Assembly (NCBI GenBank): GCA_947000775.1
Contig: CAMQGK010000637.1
Location: 21,940,001 to 22,004,000 of the forward strand
Length of the DNA stretch: 64,000 nt
From: Pterois miles
Taxonomy: Eukaryota > Chordata > Actinopteri > Perciformes > Scorpaenidae
Direction: 5' to 3'
Position 1 is the stretch's first letter. Every line of letters begins with the position of its first letter. Of the stretch, positions 23,915 through 35,399 are shown in pieces. The position numbers were made by a program, and so were the translations under genes. Under the pieces are notes generated by a model. The model saw only the letters and a list, made by a program, of their open reading frames with translations. It searched no databases and was not told where the DNA came from.

Positions 23915-26900
23915 ATGGAGAAGACATTTTGGATACGTGGTTTGTTCCTGCTGATTTTAAGCAGTGTTTTAGAGACGTCTAACAGGTGAGCTGCGTTGTG
24001 TTGACTTTAAAAATACAGTGTTTGTCTGTGTTCAAACTTAGCACGTTTGTCTGAGCAAGTTTAACTTTGTTTAGTGTTTGTGAATTGCATAGATTCAGGC
24101 TTTTCTGAAACTAAAGTGACAAACAAACAAACAAACAACTTTTCTTGCAAATGTTTTTAGGCTACGCTTTTAGTGGATGTAAGTGATGGTGCCAGCTTGG
24201 CCCAGTAGCACCATATTGTAGCCTGGGAGCAGCTGCTGTCCACAGCGCTCTCAATTTCAAGAAATTGTTGTCCCTACTTGTCAGTTAGACACAAACATTT
24301 GGAAAATAGGGTCCAGGTTGAAGAATCCTGAAGCTGCCCTTTAAAGTATTTTTTGAAAAATGCAAATTTACATTTATTCCTAATCCTGTTCGTCTTTTTA
24401 ATTCACAGTTTCGTGGAGAGTTTGGAGTCAACACGCAGTTATGACTACACCAAATATCACCCCATGGGTGAGGTCAGTCTATTTAGAGCCCTGCTGTAGA
24501 TCCAGATATTTAATTATTAATAAATGAATCTTTTTGTTTTTTTGTCTCACACCTTTTGCTCTGCACTTTAATCTTTATAGAATAGATGGATCTTTGCCAA
24601 AGAAAACTACTAGCAGACTTTATTATCTGACTGATTAAATTGCTTTGCAGATATACAGGTGGATGGAAGATGTGGAGCAAGGGAACCCAGAGCTGGTCTC
24701 CTCTGCCGTCTACGGACACACTTATGAAGGAAGAAATATCACACTGCTGAAGGTATTCAACACAGCCACAGTAGTGGAACTCTGCTGAACTCTTCACATA
24801 ATGTAATCCTACATATCAAACTACATAAGAACTGTAGTCATTAAATGCTCCCACACAAAGGGACTTGCTCTCTATTTATGATTAGGCAAATGAATGGCAA
24901 GCTATTCCATTGACTAGGTGGTAGTAATATGTGCTGAATGATTTCACCTAATTATCTCAGATCCACTCATACATACAGTTTATAGCTCCAGTAAAATAAA
25001 TACTTTCCTTGTGATGGAAAGAAAATAACTGCTTAAAGGGGACATTTGCTCATTTTCAGATTCATACTTGTAGTTTTGGTTTCTACTAGTTTCAGAATTT
25101 ATTCTTCTCATACAGTCTATATATCCCTGTATTCACCCTGTCTGAAATGCTCCGTTTTACCACCTCTCTTTAAGGCCCCTCCTCTTGAAAAGTTTGCTCT
25201 GATTGGCTTGCAAGAAAAATATGGTGTACCTTTTCAAAGGTACTGTAGTTCTCAAACTATGGGTGATATATTCTAATGAGCCTGCATGTGACACAGGAAT
25301 CTGAGTCCAATCTGAATGGCTTGTTGAATCACATGTTGTCTGATCTTGGCAGCCCACAAAAAACTGACTGGGTTGTATTTTTTTAGTTTGTGTGTTGATA
25401 GACACTCCAGATACCCAAACCTTTAGGGTACCTCAGCCCCGAATGAGATTGTGATGTGAAATTGTAAAACACTTAATTTCCTGCATTCTGGTAAATTTTT
25501 ATGCACCTTTTCTGCATCAAGTTAAAGTTAAAGTGGAAATGGCTTATCTTTATGTAAAGGTAAACAAAACCCAGGTGCCAGATGACAATGCAAAACATGA
25601 CAAAAAATATAATGGAATAAAATGCAGTAACTTTTCTCATTTTAATCTTATCCCATAACCAACACTGTATCTATGGTAGAAATGATCAAATGACCTATCA
25701 CTTTATGAACTGGCGACTATAATCGATACTATACATAAATACAACTGGGTTCCAAAAGAGTCTCAGCTTTACGGTCATAACCAGTTTATGTAGTTCTAAG
25801 ACTGCAAAAATACTCAAACACATTTTAGAAAAGGCAAAAATTAACACATTTATACTGCACGCAAACGAGGTGAGAGGTCAAAGGACCCCCTTGAATATCA
25901 GCTTTTCAGTTTTCTCTTGCCAGGATTTATGTCATACAAGATAATGTCCAGCCCTGTGTTTTCCCATCTCAAGGGCCAATCTTGCACAGTCTCATTTAAT
26001 TATATATTAACCTCCTGTCATCCCCTATAGAAAGCCTGAGAGAGGATGACAAATGTTTTAATATTTACTTTCATTGAAGCTGCCTCGCCTACTTCTACCT
26101 TAGCTACTTATCACCAACATTTCCCAAAATGCCTTTTGCATTTCTTTTTTTTAAACTACAGTACACTTAAACTTAAGTGTATTTTGGTGGCTTTCACCCT
26201 CTGTTTGGGAGGCCAGTATCTAAAACAATATAGTAAGATAGAGGCTAGAGATACCACGGTTACTTTTGCAATATTTTAAAATGTTGAACATGTCAAATTA
26301 AATCCCACATTCACTCAAAACTTTGTCATGTTGTGTGTCTTCAGCTGGGACTAGGAAACCCAGAGGGCAGAGAGAAGAGGGTTATCTGGGTGGACTGTGG
26401 TATCCACGCTCGGGAGTGGATCTCTCCTGCCTTCTGCCAGTGGTTTGTCAAAGAGGTTTGCACACTTGGACGTAATTCAGTGATGATGCACATATTTGCC
26501 CAATCAATTATACTGACGTGAGCATTTGTTCAGATTGTGCAGTCATATAAAACCAATAAGAAGCTGGAGCAGATGCTGCAGAATGTTGACGTCTATGTTA
26601 CTCCTGTGGTCAATGTGGATGGATACATGTTTACCTGGGCCAATGACAGTGTGAGTGCTTCTCTGGTTTTATTAATCACATATCATCAGTGCTATGATTG
26701 ATTGACTTGTCCCCATCTTAGTGATAGGATAATGACTGCTTTGTGTCACAGGTGTGACTATACTGTGACTGATTGACTTTATATTTCATTAACCATACAC
26801 AATTCAACAAACTATCTGACCTCTGCCCCTGTGTCTGCGTGTCGTTTCCATGTAGACTCGTCTGTGGAGAAAGTCTCGTTCAACTCCTCCTCTAGGAAGT

Positions 26901-29900
26901 AGCTGTTACGGCGTTGACCTCAATAGAAATTTTAATGCCAACTGGGGAAGTGAGTTGCATGCGTTCAAGGATCACAACACGACTAATTAGCCTTCACTTG
27001 CCTTAAGCTAACAGTGACTCAAAGCTCCTGTGTCTAGGATTAAAATATTTATGATCTGCACAACTTCTGTTGGTCATACAAAACAAGATTCAAGATATTT
27101 AATGTCACACCGGTTATTCAAGTACAAACGTGTGAAATACTTTTTGCTGGGAAGCTCCATTAAAAACAGTAGCTAATAATAATAATAATACTAACTGACG
27201 CTGATAACAAAATAAATACAGTAATAGAATAAAAATAAAAGTATTTATTTACAAATAATATACAGTGAATATTAAAAGGCATATTAAGATACACGTACTG
27301 CATATGTAAACAGGCAGTGAGATAAATATATAAGCAGATATATACTGTATATGGGAGCAGTGAGGTTACATACTATAAAAATATTGCAGACATTTATTGT
27401 GTTTTTTTTAAATATTGCACATATTGCATTGATTGGAGTTTTGCACTTGTTTATTGCACTTTTTGTGAGAGAGAGTGATGAGTTATCTGTATCAGTTATA
27501 AGTCTTATGGCCTGGGGGAAAAATTGTTTCTCATTCTGCTGGTGTGAGTCTTGGGGTCCTGTATCTTCTACCAGAGGGCAGGAGGGAGAACTGGCTGTTG
27601 TGCGGGTGGGGGGGACCCTCCCTGAGGCACCGCTGGGTGTACAGCTCTTGCAGGCTCGGCAACGGGCACCCGGTGATGTGTTGGGCCGAGCGCACCACCC
27701 TTCCCAGCGCCTTACGGCCCACGTTGGGGCAGTTGTCTCACCAGGTGGTGAAGCAGCCTGTCAGGAGGCCCTCTATGGTGTGAGGATATGAGGAACATGT
27801 CATGAACCTTGCAGACAGACCAAATGTGCTGGAAACAACACAAAGAGACCAGTTTTTAACAGGATGTCAGTTGTTTTATAAGCAGAAACTTATCAAGACT
27901 GTAACTGTCTGTTGTCATGTCAGGCTGCTACATTCAAAAATGTGTCAACCACTGACCTCTCCTAAATCAAGTCAATTGCCACTGACATGAAATCTACTCT
28001 TTTCTGTGAAACTGGAAGACCGTAGAGACCAACCGTATATTATAGTGTCAGTCCATACGACACGGCTCAAACCCTCTGACTCTTAAGGTGTTGGTTTTCA
28101 GCCTTTCTCTGTGACTTCACATTTCTAAATTATTTTTGACATAAGAAAACATGTTTTAAACATAAACCTGACCTTGTACAACAGTCTTATGTTGATGTAC
28201 TCGATGTTTCTTTCCTCAGCTGTCGGAGTGTCATTTGACAGTTGTTCCAACACTTACTGTGGGAAATCAGCAGGGTCAGAGCCAGAGGCTAAAGCTGTGA
28301 TGGACTTTGTTGGTAACTACCTATCTATGATTGAAATTACACTAAAAACAACACATTTTTTATTATTGTACAGGTATGCTCATGTATATGAATGGAGAAT
28401 TTGACTTAGAGATTACATAAAAGTGTGAGTCCCTGAGCTTTTCTTTACATTCAATTAGGGGCTGCACCTTTAAGTTGTTGTTTATGTTATTTTGTTGATA
28501 TTAATCACATATTCATTCTGTGTGTATCTAGGCAGGATGGTTAACCAGACTTTGTGTTTTCTCACAATCCACTCTGCTGGGCAGCTTATTCTCCTGCCAT
28601 ATGGCCACCCTGAGATCTCTGCACCCAACTACAATGAACTGGTGAGTGTGTGCTTTGCATTACAGACACAGACATCTTAGATAACTGATACAGCTTTTAG
28701 AACAGAGATTGACAGCTCAAGGTTTATGAGGCCAAACCAGGCGACAACATCTGGGGTCTGAAAAGTGAAACCAATGCGAAAGTGCTTTAAACCTGCATTC
28801 TTTGTAATGGCCATCATGGGGCGACTCCTCTGGTTGCAAAAAAGAAGTCTGATGAGAAAATGAGCCTACTTCTCACTTGATTTATTACCTCAGTAAACAT
28901 TATAAACACGAGTTTATGGTCTTAGTCACTAGTTTCAAGTCTTCTTCAATACAGCATGTTAGTAAATTATGGTCCCATTTAGAGTCAAATAGAGCATAAA
29001 GCAGGGGATGTTTTAGGGCGTGGCTACCTTGTGATTGACAAGTCGCTACCACGGTTTTGTCCCGTCTGGTTGTTCCCTGCATTATCGTCTTAGAACTGCT
29101 TTCAGTTCATGAAAGTTAATTGTAATTTTTTGGTCACCTAAAATGTCTTATTCAGCGTTCAGTTGTACTTAGCCCCACTCTCTTGTGTCACTGCTGGTTA
29201 CAAAAAACAAGGCCAAAAACCAAGATGACGATGGACAAAATGCTGAGCTAGAGGCTTCAAAATGGCAGTCCACAAACCAATGAGTGACATCACAGTGACT
29301 ATATCCACTTTTAAGTTTATTTTTTTTTGGCATTTTAGCCTTTATTAATAGGACAGTGGATAGCTTAGAAAGGGGGAGAGAGAGAGTGACATGCAGAAAG
29401 GGCGAAAGGGTGACCTGGACCAGGTGCCCCCCCCCCAAACAAAAGCCCCAGCTCAGACAGAAGGCGGGAGACGAGCTACGCCTCAGCAGGGGGAGAGCCA
29501 ATCGCAAAAAGGGGACCACACATCACATCCTGTTTAGCATACAAGCAAAGCACTATAAAGGAGTTAAACAGATGGTACAGAGAGTAAGGGTACTTGGTTT
29601 ACAAAATAAAAATGTCTTGTGACCTGTGCAGGTTTCAGTCGGTGAGGCAGCAGCAGCAGAGATGAAGAAGCTGCATGGAATGGGCTACACTGTAGGAACA
29701 TCTCCACAAATCCTCTGTAAGACTCACACACACTGTCTGTCCTGAATAACTGTTATTAACATATGACCTGACCTCCACTCACTTTGAGTTCTTCTCCTTA
29801 ACAGCAGTGAGGCAAATTAGGCCAGTGGCTCTTAACCTGGGGTCGGGACCCCCCTCAACAGGGTCGCAAGATTTCATGAGGTTCATTTCCAGGGGTCACC

Positions 29901-30749
29901 AGATGGGTTGTTGAGAAAAAAAAAAAAAGTTAAAAATAAAATAACATATTTTAGACTGGGTAATGGTTTTCACAGTACATCACATGAACCAGTTTGCCTT
30001 ACAATAGATTTTATTGAGTGAGAGTCAAATATGTGTGTACATGATTTTTTTGATGGAGGATTCCTGGCGGGTCAGGGGAGAGAAAAAGTCACAAAATGCA
30101 TCAAAAATCCACAGAGCCTGGAGAATGCTTAGTTCCTAGCTATTAAACAGAATTGTCATCACAAACAAATCGCTAAATAATCACTCAAAATCAGCAGGGG
30201 GAGGCATTTGGAGAGGTGGTGGTGGGGGGGTCGTAAACACCAACCTTATTATTTTGGGGGTCACGACTCGAAAAGGTTCAGAACCACTGAATTATGCCAA
30301 TGATTGACGTTCATATCGCCTTTTAGTGTCATTGTAAATGAACAAATGCTTCTGTAACCTTCAGATCCAAACTCAGGCTCCAGCCGCGACTGGGCTCGTC
30401 TCATTGGCATCCCGTTCTCTTACACCTTTGAGCTGAGAGACACAGGTGAGCTGGGCTTCACTAACATGTGCTCAATACACTAGTCAGTCAAACACAATGC
30501 GCTGGCTTTTACCTGGTAATGTGGTGTTACTGTGGTGATCCCTCAGGGGAGTTTGGCCACTTGCTACCAGAGGAGCAGATCCAGCCAGCCTGCGAGGAGG
30601 CCTATGCAGGAGCACTCTCCATCATCACACACGTTCACGACAAAGCCTTCAACAGCGGTACACTCCCTAACGCTGCTGTTTCCGGGGTCGCTATGATGAT
30701 TTGGAGCACTATCATGGCCGTGTTTCTCACCACAGGGGTTTTAGTGTAA
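23915..30749 (+). CDS. cpo: Carboxypeptidase O (eleven-exon gene, 376 aa)
   Basis: Exons: 23915-23985, 24409-24472, 24651-24752, 26345-26455, 26534-26650, 26856-26949, 28220-28312, 28532-28641, 29632-29716, 30365-30445 and 30547-30749. All introns are GT-AG, phases agree, and the frame gives 377 codons including TAA. This is an M14 zinc carboxypeptidase. Visible residues: zinc ligands H100 and E103 (HAREW) and H231; substrate-binding R160 (LWRK), N178-R179 (LNRNF) and Y283; catalytic E305 (FELRD). Arg290 sits at the specificity position (bovine CPA residue 255), the mark of carboxypeptidase O, which removes C-terminal acidic residues. As in human CPO, a short signal peptide (about residues 1-20) is followed almost directly by the catalytic domain, with no long activation propeptide. 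The C-terminus (about 355-376) is hydrophobic after a small-residue stretch, which predicts GPI anchoring on the enterocyte apical surface. Possible N-glycosylation sites are N75, N153 and N222. Odd point: A233 replaces the Tyr of the usual HSYG/HSYS motif. Confidence 0.94.
25036..25430. repeat. Dispersed repeat in cpo intron 3
   Basis: AAAGGGGACATTTGCTCATTTTC, TTCATACTTGTAGTTTTGG and CTAATGAGCCTGCATGTGAC are hallmarks of a very common fish repeat that begins AAAGGGGACCTATTATGC. The frames at 25046-25276 and 25157-25405 are its shadows. Confidence 0.6.
27080..27790. repeat. Dispersed element in cpo intron 6
   Basis: It starts AGATTCAAGATATTTAATGTC and continues to a GC-rich 3' part (CTACCAGAGGGCAGGAGGGAG, GTGATGTGTTGGGCCGAGCG). 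This is the order seen in a teleost repeat family with a conserved end. The 146-codon frame at 27351-27791 and its overlaps are by-products. The sequence at 62935-63420 is a relative with the same overall plan. Confidence 0.55.
28740..29312 (+). repeat. Dispersed repeat with GAGGAGTCGCC core (cpo intron 8)
   Basis: It contains GGCGACTCCTCTGGTTGCAA, CACTTGATTTATTACCTCAGTAAAC, and near the 3' end GAGGCTTCAAAATGGC and CCACAAACCAATGAGTGA. Inverted copies lie at 32505-32870 and 58513-58826; the 3' half is also present at 46255-46400. Confidence 0.65.
29313..29520 (+). repeat. Fish repeat with TAGGACAGTGGATAG (cpo intron 8)
   Basis: TTTGGCATTTTAGCCTTTATTAATAGG, then AGAGAGAGAGTGACATGCAG and a C-run. 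It resembles a common fish repeat that runs from TTGGCCTTTATT to GACATGCAGGAAAGGG. Borders uncertain. Confidence 0.45.
29823..30289. mobile_element. Non-autonomous hAT element in cpo intron 9
   Basis: Left end CAGTGGCTCTTAACCTGGGG; right end CGAAAAGGTTCAGAACCACTG, its imperfect inverse. The flanks AATTAGGC and AATTATGC form an 8-bp target duplication with one mismatch, the size expected of hAT elements. About 470 bases, no coding frame. Confidence 0.75.
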
Positions 30750-30765
30750 GGCAGTGAAAATGTCT

Positions 30766-30771
30766 AATAAA
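30766..30771 (+). terminator. cpo polyadenylation signal
   Basis: A canonical AATAAA lies 17 bases after the cpo TAA. It would give a very short 3' UTR. Further AT-rich candidates occur near 30890-30900, so alternative ends are possible. Confidence 0.55.
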
Positions 30772-31910
30772 CAAGGTTGTACCATAAATTAGTAAATGAG
30801 GATAAACAGGACATGTGGATAATCTATTTGGCCTTCCTGACTAGGGCATTTACCCAAATTTTATAATCAGTGTTCATTAATGACATATATAAATAATAAA
30901 CTTGATTATCAAGGCCTGAGGTCCTCTATGCATACGCTAAAACACCTTATAACACTATAATTTTTTTTTTTAATTTTTGGTAAGAGGGGACAGACTAGAA
31001 AACAAAAGCAGTTTTCAGTGACATGATGGTGATGGTGTTCCTGCTTTCCACAGCAGGGAGCAGTGTCGCTTCATTTTCTACACCACACACTGTCTCATCC
31101 GTTCACTCTGCTCGCATTCAGCCTGACTTTACAGCTTCACTCATTCTGTAGCTGTGCCATGTGGCTGGATGACTTTCCATACAGCATCGTTACCTCCTCA
31201 TCTACGAGAATCTTCATGTTTTGTCAGCACATCTGATTTTCTTCATTTCCAACACCAGGTTGGACTAGCCATCATAAAGACAGAAAAATATTTAGTTTGA
31301 CTGCCTTTGTGCATGGTTCTTGTTCATTACCACATCACAAAAAAAAAAATCTACTGTGAGCACAACAGATTAATTAACTTCTAGCTCACCATACTTCATT
31401 TATGCCTTGGATTACCACAAAATCAAATCAGACTTGAGACTTGATGTGACAGAAAGGGTTAGCGTTTGGTAACACAAAGGTCGTCATCTGTCATCAGCTA
31501 CATGTCTTATGACTTGATGTAATACACCTTAATTAGGACTGAATATATGGATAATCAGTTGGGGAGCTCTGAGGTTTATCTTTCATAATTTTTTTTGCAA
31601 GATTTCCATAAAAATGTAAATTTTGAACATCAAAGACATCCCCGTCAGTGCAGTGTTTACTGAAGCTATGAATTAGGATAAATACTAGTAAAGCAGAGTT
31701 CTTAGACAAATGCATCTACACAAAAAAAAATCACTGTTACAGCATACATACATACACATGTTGGCATAGCATTGAGATGAAATGCAACTGTATCTGTCAG
31801 TGACCATTGAAATGTGTTATTTGCAGTAAAATATGCCAATATCCTATGCAGTGACTGCAGATTGTACTCCCGTGGTCCTTTCATTTTCAATTTCAAAACA
31901 TTAAAGATGC
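30772..31910. other. Downstream of cpo, non-genic
   Basis: AT-rich, with several T- and A-runs. No further exon, and no clear repeat family recognised. Confidence 0.5.
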
Positions 31911-32297
31911 TCTATATGATATTCAGAGTAATAATATTATGATAATAATAGCAGCAAACTCCCTCTGTGTGTGTTGTGATCTGAACTTCTCCTTGCTTTG
32001 TTTACATAGTCGGGTCGGTTGTGTGTGCTTTTAGGGCATATTTGTGCATGTGAGCCTGCACCACTGACTGGCTAATGGCTGCTGCTCTGCACTGCGCTCC
32101 TATGGTGGTTACAGCTGATAACGCCGTCCCAATCGACGGCGTCGTAGCACAAGCGTAGCACCTGCCCTCAGGTTAACACTGTTAGCTCCGTCAGCACTTT
32201 CACCGTTGTTTGCACTGATTAGCATAGTTAGCTCTGTTAGCTGCGAGCCGTTGAGAGGCAATAGAAATGCTCCCAATCCTGTATTTAGCTCCTTTAA
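31911..32297. repeat. TTAA-flanked MITE, copy 3 of 3
   Basis: The most complete copy. It starts TTAAAGATGCTCTATATG and ends TATTTAGCTCCTTTAA, an imperfect terminal inverted repeat bounded by TTAA on both sides. TTAA duplication with short inverted repeats resembles non-autonomous piggyBac elements; this class call is inference. Confidence 0.65.
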
Positions 32298-32504
32298 CAT
32301 CTTTCTTTGCACTGCACCGACTCCTATATTACAGATCGTACTACTGTTGACCTTTTGTCATTCATTTGTAATTTCAAGACAGTAATCACCCAGTTTTTCT
32401 GGAAATTATGGGGTTTTGAAGGCAGCTTCTTATTTCAAGGTGTGTTTGTTTTGTGGGTAAGTGTTTTAGTTTAGTGAATTAAGTGTCAGGTAGCATTGGA
32501 AGTA

Positions 32505-32870
32505 TAGTATATAAGACGTGGACGTAGTCCCCATGATGTCACCCACTGGTTTGTGGACTGCTGTTTTGAAGCCTCAAGTCTGGCATTTTGGCCGTCGCCA
32601 TCTTGAGGTTTTGCAACCAGAAGTGACACAAGAGGGTGGAGCAAAGTACAACTGAATGCTGAACAAGAGTTAGTAAGGTGACGAAATGAATGCAATTAAT
32701 TTACTGAGGTAATAAATCAAGTGAGAAGTAGGATCATTTTCTCATAGACTTCTATACAATCAGACTTCTATTTGCAACCAGAGGAGTCGCCTCCTGCTGG
32801 CAATTAAAAAGAATGCAAGTTTAGGGCACCTCCGCATTGGTTTTGCTTTTCAGACCCCAGCTGATAAGAA
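32505..32870 (-). repeat. Second copy of GAGGAGTCGCC repeat, inverted
   Basis: CCACTGGTTTGTGGACTGC, GTTTTGAAGCCTC, CAACCAGAGGAGTCGCCTCC and CTTTTCAGACCCC are inverse to the copy in cpo intron 8. The frame at 32486-32695 is a shadow. Confidence 0.65.
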
Positions 32871-33149
32871 GGTGTAACAAGTTTTCTCTGTTCAGAGACT
32901 GTTGTCATTCCCAGGATCTCAAATGCAGAGGCATTGTCATGGCAGTCGGTGTTCAATATCGCTGCCCCAAGGCACCTTATAGAGTCTGTATGAGACGCAC
33001 TACAGTGTACTGCTCCACTGCAGGAGTGTGTAGGAGTGTGGTGACATAATTTAAAGAGAGAAAAGACAAACATGGCTGACGGGAGAGGAGGTCCAACAAA
33101 GAGGCTTTCATCCAGCAGATTTTGTTCATGTCCCTCTAGGTTAAGCTTC

Positions 33150-33340
33150 ACTTTTATGTCACTGTTCGTTTGTGTCCTGTGTTCACAACGTTCAGTGTCA
33201 CTTTCACTGTATAAACGTAGTAGTTTTCAGCCCAACCATGTTGTTTTTCTTCAACCTAATTAAGTGGTTTTGTTGCTTAAATCTAAAGTGACGCCAAGGG
33301 ATGTGACAAAGCTGTGTGTGACAAGTTGGGTTGAGTGTTG
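33150..33340. repeat. Dispersed repeat with CAGCCCAACCATGTTGTTTTTC
   Basis: CAGCCCAACCATGTTGTTT, then CTTCAACCTAATTAAGTGG, shares its core with copies at 16.4, 39.4 and 54.7 kb. Confidence 0.5.
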
Positions 33341-33350
33341 TTATTCCTCT

Positions 33351-33523
33351 CATTCTGGCAACAATTGAATCGAAGGCAACTGGACTTAGCTTTGTCTCTG
33401 AAGACTAGTGGGGACTAGTCTGACTGTAGCGTTCGAACTGATGAAGCCACTTGGATAAGGGGCGAAACGTCTTCAGAGACAAATCTAAGTCCAGTTGCCT
33501 TCGATTCAATTGTTGCCAGAATG
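33351..33523. repeat. 55-bp near-perfect inverted repeat (fold-back)
   Basis: Arms 33351-33405 and 33469-33523 are inverse to each other over 55 bases with a single difference (TTAGC against ATCTA context). The 63-base loop contains ACTAGTGGGGACTAGT, itself a small palindrome, and GATGAAGCCACTTGGAT followed by GGGGCGAAACG. The GATGAAGCC...GAAACGTCTTC phrase is frequent in fish and other vertebrate repeat DNA. No coding frame spans it. Confidence 0.9.
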
Positions 33524-33609
33524 AATATGACCTGGATGAATGAGAACATTCACAGACTTATTCCAGTCATGTTTTAGGAGGATTTTTTTCATTTTAGTGT
33601 CCTCTAGTG

Positions 33610-33956
33610 GGTGCAGTGGTTAACACTGTCACCTCACAGCAAGAGGGTCGTGGGTTCGAATCCGGCTTGGGGCTCTTCTGTGTGGAGTTTGCATGTTCTC
33701 TCCCTGTTAGCTTAGGTTTTCTCCAGGTTCTCCAGTTTTCTCCCACAGTCCAAAGACATTCAGGTTAATTGATGACTCTAAATTGCTCGTAGGTGTGACT
33801 GTGTAAATGGATGTCTGTTTCTATGTGCCCTGCGATATGCTGGCGACCTGTCCAGGGTGAACTCCGCCTTCGCCCGATGTCAGCTGGGATTGGCCCTAGA
33901 TCCCCCATAACCCCTTACGGGATAAGCAGTTGAAGATGGATGAATGGATAGATGGA
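33610..33956 (+). repeat. tRNA-derived SINE with 12-bp target duplication
   Basis: A tRNA-like head with box B GGTTCGAATCC at 33653-33663, the body GTGTGGAGTTTGCATGTTCT and CCAAAGACATTCAGGTTAAT, and a GATG-type tail. It is flanked by the direct repeat TGTCCTCTAGTG at 33598-33609 and 33957-33968, a target-site duplication typical of LINE-driven insertion. This identifies both ends exactly. Confidence 0.88.
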
Positions 33957-34375
33957 TGTCCTCTAGTGTTGGGAAGGGTTACACCACACCACAGAGCCAG
34001 TGGTAATAACACACCACAGCTCAGACAATCACGATCATGTCACTGTTACCTGGATCCTGAACGTGTTTGACTTCAAGTCTTACTATATTCCTCATTTTGT
34101 TAACACTTTTCCACAATGAAGGGCTTTGGCTTTCCTCTGACTTTTTCTCATTGGATTTGAATTTTTATGGTCCACTTTGGAAAAAGGGCCTTTTATTCAT
34201 AGTTAATTTTGTTCAAAAGCTTTTTGTGTGTGTGTGTAGAAAAGTACGTTTCTGCAGAGAATTTTAGATATATTCCCTGAAACGTCCTCTCTCTCTCTCT
34301 CTCTCTCTCTGAGATTTATATTTCCAGAGTGTATCCTCCCCTGCAACCTCATTGACTGCTAGACCACCCGTTATT

Positions 34376-34406
<31 letters not shown>

Positions 34407-34420
34407 ACACACACACACAC
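34376..34420 (+). repeat. CA microsatellite
   Basis: About 22 CA units with one ATA interruption. A CT tract of about 12 units lies shortly before, at 34286-34310. Confidence 0.95.
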
Positions 34421-35399
34421 TGAAACACACTTTGCCATTGACAATGTGACAGCAATGGAAATAGAATTATATTCCAGCTCACATGGAAGCTCGGCAGAAC
34501 AGAGAGACGGGTCAAACACCAGGGGACCGGGAGAATAATAAGCAGGAGCAATGACACACACACACATCGTCTACAGCCCTTCAGGGAACAAACTATTCAC
34601 TGCTCCATCACTTACAGTCATGAAAGATAATCACACATGACTTGGTGAGGCAGAGCAGAGCTTCCTGACACACACACATGAACATGAGAACTGGGCAGGG
34701 ATTCAGAGACACAGATTGAAGGTGATTATAATTCACAGTGAAGTCTGGCTGGTTTAGCTATCACCAGCTCATCCATCTATTTATGTGTGTGTGCGAGCAT
34801 GTGTGGTTGAGCACTCATCAAGGTAGCAAGGGGAAGAACACACAGTGGAGGTATAAATCACAAAGATAGGGGAAGTGGGGGAAGAAATCGAGCCTACGCA
34901 TCAAGGAAGGGGTGAATGAAGAATGGATTGAAGGAACAAAGAGAGGGGTGCTGCTGGAGGACAATACAAAGAGGAGGGAAAATAATGTACAGGCTAGCAC
35001 AGTGTGTGGTTCACTAAACAAAATGGATTCAGTTAAAGTAAACAGTAATAACTTACACTCAGGCCTGCTACAGGAGGGTAAAAGAAGCATAATAAAACAA
35101 TGCAGACATAACTGCTGGTTTTGTCGCTCAAATAAGGAAACTATTCTTTTTGCATCACGCTGTCACTTTAGTCGCTATACAAATTTGTATTTCCAGTAAA
35201 TTAAATATTTTATCATTATACAGTAGCCACAGAAAGTATTTATTTCTTAGTGGCCAACAGGTAGTGTATTGCATTGCAGCAAGGGTTGAACCAGGTCCAA
35301 CGTTTATCATGAAAAATGCAGCATCTGGAAGGGAAAGTTTGGGTATTTTGAAGTGGGGTTGTACGAGGTACTTTTTTATAGCTGGTGTATCAACTACAG

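Noticed and set aside
27351..27791. 146-codon frame inside cpo intron 6
   Set aside because: Lies in a dispersed repeat; the GC-rich 3' part explains the open frame.
33610..33690. tRNA gene (box B GGTTCGAATCC)
   Set aside because: The tRNA-like head is joined to a SINE body and tail with target duplications; not a separate tRNA.
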